Source: Bacteroidota bacterium (GTDB lineage: Bacteria; Bacteroidota; Ignavibacteria; Kapaibacteriales; UBA961). Taken from it: 64,000 nucleotides of DNA. Positions 58,627-64,000 of the stretch are shown in pieces. The translations under genes were made by a program, and so were the position numbers. The stretch covers positions 21,081 to 85,080 of the forward strand of contig RGCF01000003.1 of assembly GCA_009919265.1 (NCBI GenBank), written 5' to 3'. The notes beneath the pieces were generated by a model, which was not told the DNA's origin, searched no databases, and worked only from the letters and a program-made list of their open reading frames with translations. Every line of letters starts with the position of its first letter. Position 1 is the stretch's first letter.

Positions 58627-59388
58627 ATGATCATCACGGACACAGCGATTATTTTGCATGGACGCAAATTCAGCGACACCAGCAAGATTATCCATGCTTA
58701 TACTCAACATCATGGCAAAATTTCCGTGATTGCCAAAGGTGTGAGAAGCGCAAAAAGTACCATGGGGAGCTCTATTGAACCATTGCGTTGTAGTTCAATA
58801 ACTTGGTATCGCTATCCCAATAAAGATATGCATTTACTGAAATCGGCGGAAATTGCCATTCCAATGCATAATCTGACTTCCAACTATGAGTGCCTTATGT
58901 CTTCAATGGGAATCGTGGAAATTCTTTCTAGCACCCAAGAACCCGAGGAACCAAATCAAGGCATCTTTGACATTGCCACACAAGCGCTGATTGCACTGAA
59001 TGAAGACAAATGTCATGAAACTCCCTATGCCATAGTATTGCTTTTTTTGATGCATTTAGCCAAAGCCATGGGGTTTGGCATGAATGTTCAATCATGTTGC
59101 GTGACAGGCGAAGTAATTTCCATAGACGAAGATTGTCTTTTTTCATTTGAAAAAGGTGGTTTTATCAGTGATTCGGTGTCAATGCCTCAAAGTGAAAGCA
59201 TATTGCTGAATTCAAGCGCAGTCGGTATCTTGCAGGAAATGGACCAATCAATGATTAACACATGCTCATTGCACATACCAATACAAGAACAGGTCACATT
59301 GCTTTCTCTCTTTCAACGATATTTTTCATTTCATAGTCACAAGTCATATCGCTGGAATACATATCCTCCGGGTATAACAACTTCTTGA
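58627..59388 (+). CDS. recO: DNA repair protein RecO
   Basis: TDTAIILHGRKFSDTSKIIHAYTQHHGKISVIAKGVRSAKSTMGSSIEPLRCSSITWY. Confidence 0.9.
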   Translation: MIITDTAIILHGRKFSDTSKIIHAYTQHHGKISVIAKGVRSAKSTMGSSIEPLRCSSITWYRYPNKDMHLLKSAEIAIPMHNLTSNYECLMSSMGIVEILSSTQEPEEPNQGIFDIATQALIALNEDKCHETPYAIVLLFLMHLAKAMGFGMNVQSCCVTGEVISIDEDCLFSFEKGGFISDSVSMPQSESILLNSSAVGILQEMDQSMINTCSLHIPIQEQVTLLSLFQRYFSFHSHKSYRWNTYPPGITTS

Positions 59389-59394
59389 TTCAAC

Positions 59395-60711
59395 ATGATC
59401 ATTGATATTTTACTTACATTATTTCTGGTTTTTCTGAATGGCTTTTTTGTTGCCGCAGAATTTGCCATTGTGAAAGTGCGTCTTTCACAACTTGAAATTC
59501 GTGTACGATCAGGAAGTTTTCTCGCCAAGATTGCTAAAAATATCATAGAACACTTAGATGCTTATCTATCAGCTACACAATTGGGAATCACACTTGCAAG
59601 TCTTGCACTAGGATGGATTGGCGAAAGTGTTGTATCCCAACTCGTCATCAATATCATGAGCTCATTTGGATATACAGCAAATCCAGAATTGGCCCATGGC
59701 ATTGCTTTGCCTATTGCCTTCATCATTATTACATTTTTACATATCGTCTTAGGAGAACTTGCTCCGAAATCACTTGCAATTCAACGATCTGAAGCAGTGG
59801 CTTTGGGTGTATCAATTCCATTGAAAGCATTTTATATATTATTCAGACCATTCATTTGGATATTGAATAGCGTAGCAAATTTATTGCTTTCAATGATTGG
59901 CATTGAATCAACAAAAGAGCAAGAATTACATAGCGCTGAAGAATTACGATATCTCATAGAAGAAAGTTCGAAAAGCGGCATGATTGAATTGAATGAACAG
60001 GAGATGATTGAAAATGTATTCGTATTTCAAGAGACAATGGCATCTGAGGTAATGATTCCAAGAGGAAAGATTGTTGGTCTTGAGATTAGTATGAATCCTG
60101 ATATGATTGTCGAGACGGTAATTGAACAGGGATATTCCAGAATGCCTGTTTATAAAGAAACACTGGATAATATCATTGGAATCGTATATGCAAAAGATAT
60201 TTTGACGATGATGTCATTTAGCGATCTGATTATTTTGCCTGATATTGTTAGACCGATCACCTTCATTCAAGAAACACATAAGATTCATTCATTATTAACG
60301 AAAATGCAAAAGCAGCGATTTCACATGGCTGTTGTATTGGATGAATTTGGTGGCACAGCCGGACTTGTCACGCTTGAAGACATCATGGAAGAATTAGTTG
60401 GAGAAATTCAAGATGAATATGATGAAGAAAAACCAATAGTAGAAACGAAAAATTCAGAAGAATGGACTATTTCGGCAGATGCCTCAATTGCGGATGTAAA
60501 TGAATTCTTACCATATCCTTTCCCTGAATCGGATGAATATCAAACAGTGGGAGGTTTAATCAATCACATTACTGGTCGCATTCCAAGTAGATATTCACGC
60601 GTAAATCTTCCACCTGTATACATTTGTCTGATTGATGAGTCGAATACCCGCAAGGTTGAATCTGTTACGTTAAAAGTGGATAAAGACAAATTATTTGCCC
60701 CAAAAGACTAA
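59395..60711 (+). CDS. CNNM/CorC-HlyC family transporter-associated protein (hemolysin family)
   Basis: DUF21 TM domain, two CBS domains (VMIPRGKIVGLE...YSRMPVYKETLDNIIGIVYAKDIL; HMAVVLDEFGGTAGLVTLEDIMEELVGEIQDEYD), CorC/HlyC C-terminus. Confidence 0.94.
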   Translation: MIIDILLTLFLVFLNGFFVAAEFAIVKVRLSQLEIRVRSGSFLAKIAKNIIEHLDAYLSATQLGITLASLALGWIGESVVSQLVINIMSSFGYTANPELAHGIALPIAFIIITFLHIVLGELAPKSLAIQRSEAVALGVSIPLKAFYILFRPFIWILNSVANLLLSMIGIESTKEQELHSAEELRYLIEESSKSGMIELNEQEMIENVFVFQETMASEVMIPRGKIVGLEISMNPDMIVETVIEQGYSRMPVYKETLDNIIGIVYAKDILTMMSFSDLIILPDIVRPITFIQETHKIHSLLTKMQKQRFHMAVVLDEFGGTAGLVTLEDIMEELVGEIQDEYDEEKPIVETKNSEEWTISADASIADVNEFLPYPFPESDEYQTVGGLINHITGRIPSRYSRVNLPPVYICLIDESNTRKVESVTLKVDKDKLFAPKD

Positions 60712-61899
60712 TCATGCTCTCTTACAAAGTATCATCACATGTTTATCATTCACTCTTGTAAGTATGATAACTCCTGCTTGATCACCATCTGTAAATCTCA
60801 ATTGTTTTCTAATGTCATCCGGCTCCATCGGAAAACCTCTTTTCTTTATCTCTGTAGTACGATTCCATTGATGAGCTTCAATGAATGCTTGTAATTTCTT
60901 TCTTGAAAATGTATCGCAATGAAGAATATGATAATGAGTGAACCAGTCTGCATCCTGTCTACTTTTCGATATTCCATAAGCAATATTTCTATCAAAAACA
61001 GAAATTGATGATTCAGCATAATAAGCACTGAGTGCGCCTCGTATCAAAGCTGGATGTGGTTCCAATATATATGCAGATTTAGCAATCTGATTGAATGATA
61101 TCATTGTTGGAATTGCATCGATAGTAGTTGGCTGATATCGTTTATCTTTATCAATCAATGTTGCAGTTCCATCAATCACTTCTGTGTGGAACCAAAGAAT
61201 CTGTTCCCTGCATTCACGACCAATCCCCAGAAATTCTCGAGTAAATTCACCTTCAATTCTTTCGCCCGGAGCAATTTTGATTCCACCTCTCTTGCTTCGC
61301 TTTGCTTTTTCAATAAGAATATGTAATTCAGGAGAATAATATCCTGTCATCTGCTTTCGCGTCAATCCATCTTTTCTTCTGGATGGATCAGCCCAGAATA
61401 TATCTTGAGATGAAATCTCAGCCAAAGCGCCATCTTGAAGTATTGGATGCAATGCATATCCGTGAAATGAAGCATTGACACTTGCAAGATATCCAATCAA
61501 TGGATCCACCTCATGAGTATTGATTTCTGATGCACCATGTTGTAAAGCAGAGATTGTATGCATTCCGGCACCGGTACATGATTCGATGAAACGATGTCCT
61601 TTCACATCCAATGTATTGATAACATGTCTCGCAAAAGCAGGCTCACTACTCTGCATCAATGTTTGTTCTGTAAAATACCAAGGGGATAATTCTTTATACC
61701 ATTCTTGCTGTTTTGCTTTATGTGTATGAAGAGCTATATCGATGATTATTGAACGTGACTGCTGATCTAAATCTGAATATTGTGCACGAAGACGTTCAAT
61801 CACTGATGGAGTGATTGTAAAAGCATATTGCTCTAGAAACTCAGAAGCGATCGTAATGTAATGTGAAAATTGGAGTGGGCTTAGAGACAGAATATTCAT
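60712..61899 (-). CDS. class I SAM-dependent methyltransferase, THUMP-like family
   Basis: FTEQTLMQSSEPAFARH...RFIESCTGAGMHTISALQHGASEINTHEVDPLIGYLASVNASF...IFWADPSRRKDG...IKIAPGE. Confidence 0.82.
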   Translation of the reverse strand: MNILSLSPLQFSHYITIASEFLEQYAFTITPSVIERLRAQYSDLDQQSRSIIIDIALHTHKAKQQEWYKELSPWYFTEQTLMQSSEPAFARHVINTLDVKGHRFIESCTGAGMHTISALQHGASEINTHEVDPLIGYLASVNASFHGYALHPILQDGALAEISSQDIFWADPSRRKDGLTRKQMTGYYSPELHILIEKAKRSKRGGIKIAPGERIEGEFTREFLGIGRECREQILWFHTEVIDGTATLIDKDKRYQPTTIDAIPTMISFNQIAKSAYILEPHPALIRGALSAYYAESSISVFDRNIAYGISKSRQDADWFTHYHILHCDTFSRKKLQAFIEAHQWNRTTEIKKRGFPMEPDDIRKQLRFTDGDQAGVIILTRVNDKHVMILCKRA

Positions 61900-61908
61900 G
61901 GCGAACTC

Positions 61909-62679
61909 TTAGAAAGAGAGTTCGAGAACGACGGGGCAATGGTCTGAACCTTGCTGATCTGCTTGGTGATATGCATTATGAACAAATGGAACAAGATCTT
62001 CTGTAACCCAGTGATAATCAATACGCCAGCCGATATTTCTTTCTCTTGATCTTGTTTTTACATCCCACCACGTGTATTGTCCTGGCTCTTGATTAAATAT
62101 TCTAAATGTGTCTACATAACCAAGTTGTTGAATATGATCAAGCTTTACGCGCTCAACATCCATAAAACCAGATGTTTTTTTATTTTCATTTGGTCTGGCC
62201 AAATCGATTGGATGATGTGCTGTATTATAGTCACCACAAATGATTAATCTTTTTCCTTGTGAACGCAATCCTTCACAGTATTCAAAGAAAGCATCATAAA
62301 AATCAAGTTTATAGAGCAAACGTTCATCTCTTGCGCCACCATTTGGGAAATAGACATTCAGCAATGTAAACTGTTCAAAATCTGTTTGCATTACTCTTCC
62401 CTCTTGATCGAATCTCTCAAGGCCAATATTACGATTTACATGGATTGGGTTTATGGTTGAGAATGTAGCGACACCACTATATCCTCCACGGACAGAGCAG
62501 GAATGATAAAAATCATTATATCCCGGAGGCGGCCATATATCTGTTGGTACTTGCTCTCTTTCAGCTTTTGTTTCTTGTACGCAAAATATATGTGGTTGCT
62601 CTCTGACAACATAATCTGCCAGACCCTTTTTTAATGAGGCACGGATACCATTTACATTCCAACTTATGATTTTAATCAT
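61909..62679 (-). CDS. xth: exodeoxyribonuclease III
   Basis: MIKIISWNVNGIRASLKKGLADYVVREQPHIFCVQETKAE...GYSGVATFS...LLNVYFPNGG...ICGDYNTAHHPIDLARP...SDHCPVVLEL. Confidence 0.95.
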   Translation of the reverse strand: MIKIISWNVNGIRASLKKGLADYVVREQPHIFCVQETKAEREQVPTDIWPPPGYNDFYHSCSVRGGYSGVATFSTINPIHVNRNIGLERFDQEGRVMQTDFEQFTLLNVYFPNGGARDERLLYKLDFYDAFFEYCEGLRSQGKRLIICGDYNTAHHPIDLARPNENKKTSGFMDVERVKLDHIQQLGYVDTFRIFNQEPGQYTWWDVKTRSRERNIGWRIDYHWVTEDLVPFVHNAYHQADQQGSDHCPVVLELSF

Positions 62680-63962
62680 TCAGTCACCTGCACAGGAATC
62701 ATCGTGCGTAATTCTTTTAAAAATGTCTCCATCAATTTTGCTTGCTTATATTGAACAGCCATTTGTTCAAGCTTTTTATAATCATTCGCAAGAGTTGGAG
62801 TATGCTCTGCAATTACTTTTTTCTTTAGAATGATGTGCATTGCAGGCTTTGTTGGATCTGACATATATGGTAATGGCTGAGAAACTCCATTTTCGGGCAA
62901 TGATTCTATCACTGATTTTAATTCAGCAGGAAGTCTGGTAAGTTCAATAGTACCCATTGAACCACCAAAACCTTGTGTTTCTTTTTCATCAGAATATTGC
63001 TTTGCAAGTTCTTCAAATGATTCTCCTTTAGAACATCTGTCTTTGAGATCAGAGAGAATTTGTTCGACACGTTTTTTATCATCATTTGAACCGCCTAGTT
63101 TCAATAGAATATGCTTTGTATGAATAGCATCCTTTCTTTTTTCAATTGTTTGTATGATATGAAATCCAAATGGTGTTTCGATTGGCTGTGAATATTCACC
63201 GGACTGTAATTCATAAGCTGCTCTTTCATACTCGGATACCAATTTCCCTTTGTCAACCCAGCCTAAATCACCCCCAGAAGCTGCTGAGCCGGGATCGCCA
63301 CTATGTCTTTTAGCCATTTCAGCAAAGTCTGCACCTTTTACAAGAGAATCTCTGATATGAAGTGCCAGTCTTTTGACTTCATCTTTTGCATCTGCACTTG
63401 GCTTTACTTGTTTGACTATATGCGCCAACTCTGCAGATGCAGGAATTGGTCGAATAGAATCACGATATTGCTGGAAGAAATCTTCAACTTCACGATTAGA
63501 ACATTTTACATTCATGAATCGCTGTTGTTGTAAACGCTCCACCAAGAGTTGCTTACGAACTTCTTCTCGATAATTTTTTCTAATCCGTGAAATTGACATA
63601 CCATATAAATCTTCAACCCTTTTCTCGGATCCATATGTTTGCAACATATTTTGCATCATGAAATCCAGGCTTTGATTGATTTCTTCTTCTTGAACAGTGA
63701 TGCTATCTTCTACCGCCTTTGTAACCATCAGGCGTTCACTGATCAAAGCTTCCAATACTTGTTTACGTAAAGCGGGATCATTTGGATTGACTTTCGGATT
63801 TTGTTGCATAAACATTGCAATTCTACCTTCGATATCTGATTGTAGAACTATTTCTCTACCAATTGTAGCAACAATTTTATCCAGCACTTGTGATTGCTGA
63901 CCAATCGCAGGTGAAGTAATGAAGGGTACAATGAATAGCAATGCAAAGAAGATGGCAATCAT
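62676..63962 (-). CDS. surA: SurA/PpiC-type peptidylprolyl isomerase with two parvulin domains
   Basis: Signal peptide; VLDKIVATIGREIVLQSDIE; two parvulin units (AKRHSGDPGSAASGGDLGWVDKGKLV; AKQYSDEKETQGFGGSMGTIEL). Confidence 0.9.
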   Translation of the reverse strand: MIAIFFALLFIVPFITSPAIGQQSQVLDKIVATIGREIVLQSDIEGRIAMFMQQNPKVNPNDPALRKQVLEALISERLMVTKAVEDSITVQEEEINQSLDFMMQNMLQTYGSEKRVEDLYGMSISRIRKNYREEVRKQLLVERLQQQRFMNVKCSNREVEDFFQQYRDSIRPIPASAELAHIVKQVKPSADAKDEVKRLALHIRDSLVKGADFAEMAKRHSGDPGSAASGGDLGWVDKGKLVSEYERAAYELQSGEYSQPIETPFGFHIIQTIEKRKDAIHTKHILLKLGGSNDDKKRVEQILSDLKDRCSKGESFEELAKQYSDEKETQGFGGSMGTIELTRLPAELKSVIESLPENGVSQPLPYMSDPTKPAMHIILKKKVIAEHTPTLANDYKKLEQMAVQYKQAKLMETFLKELRTMIPVQVTE

Positions 63963-63982
63963 GATATATCCTAAGTTAAGAA

Positions 63983-64000
63983 GCCCGGCAATTGCCGGGC
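63983..64000. terminator. GC-rich palindrome at the window edge, probably a terminator of the next gene
   Basis: GCCCGGCAATTGCCGGGC perfect inverted repeat; truncated by the window end. Confidence 0.4.

Overview
64 kb of AT-rich bacterial chromosome. Several large secreted proteins end in type IX secretion (T9SS)-style C-terminal sorting domains, which points to the Bacteroidota/Ignavibacteria/Kapabacteria (FCB) group (inference). Most of the window is housekeeping genes: plsY, carA, pfk-like, rseP, lat, fsa, ymdB, rny, zapA, nuoE, mutS, bamD, recO, xth, surA. There is a TonB-dependent receptor, five large cell-surface proteins (three of them tandem Omp28-like paralogues), one initiator tRNA and many rho-independent terminators. 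I saw no phage, transposon or CRISPR array. The observations most worth follow-up are: (1) an unannotated ~245-nt 6S-like RNA directly downstream of zapA, closed by a perfect 14-bp stem; (2) an unexplained, multi-helix, probably structured ~150-nt element at ~15.56-15.71 kb between lat and an orphan membrane protein; (3) a ClpB gene that begins inside the M-domain, with no NBD1; (4) a gpsA gene with a ~300-bp internal deletion and frameshift; (5) a PFK with GGNGS in place of GGDGS; (6) a rhomboid-like protein with no catalytic Ser/His; (7) an Omp28-like paralogue that has lost its CxxC; (8) an uncharacterised secreted protein with an internal domain duplication. All assignments come from reading the sequence and recalling families; no searches or folding were run.
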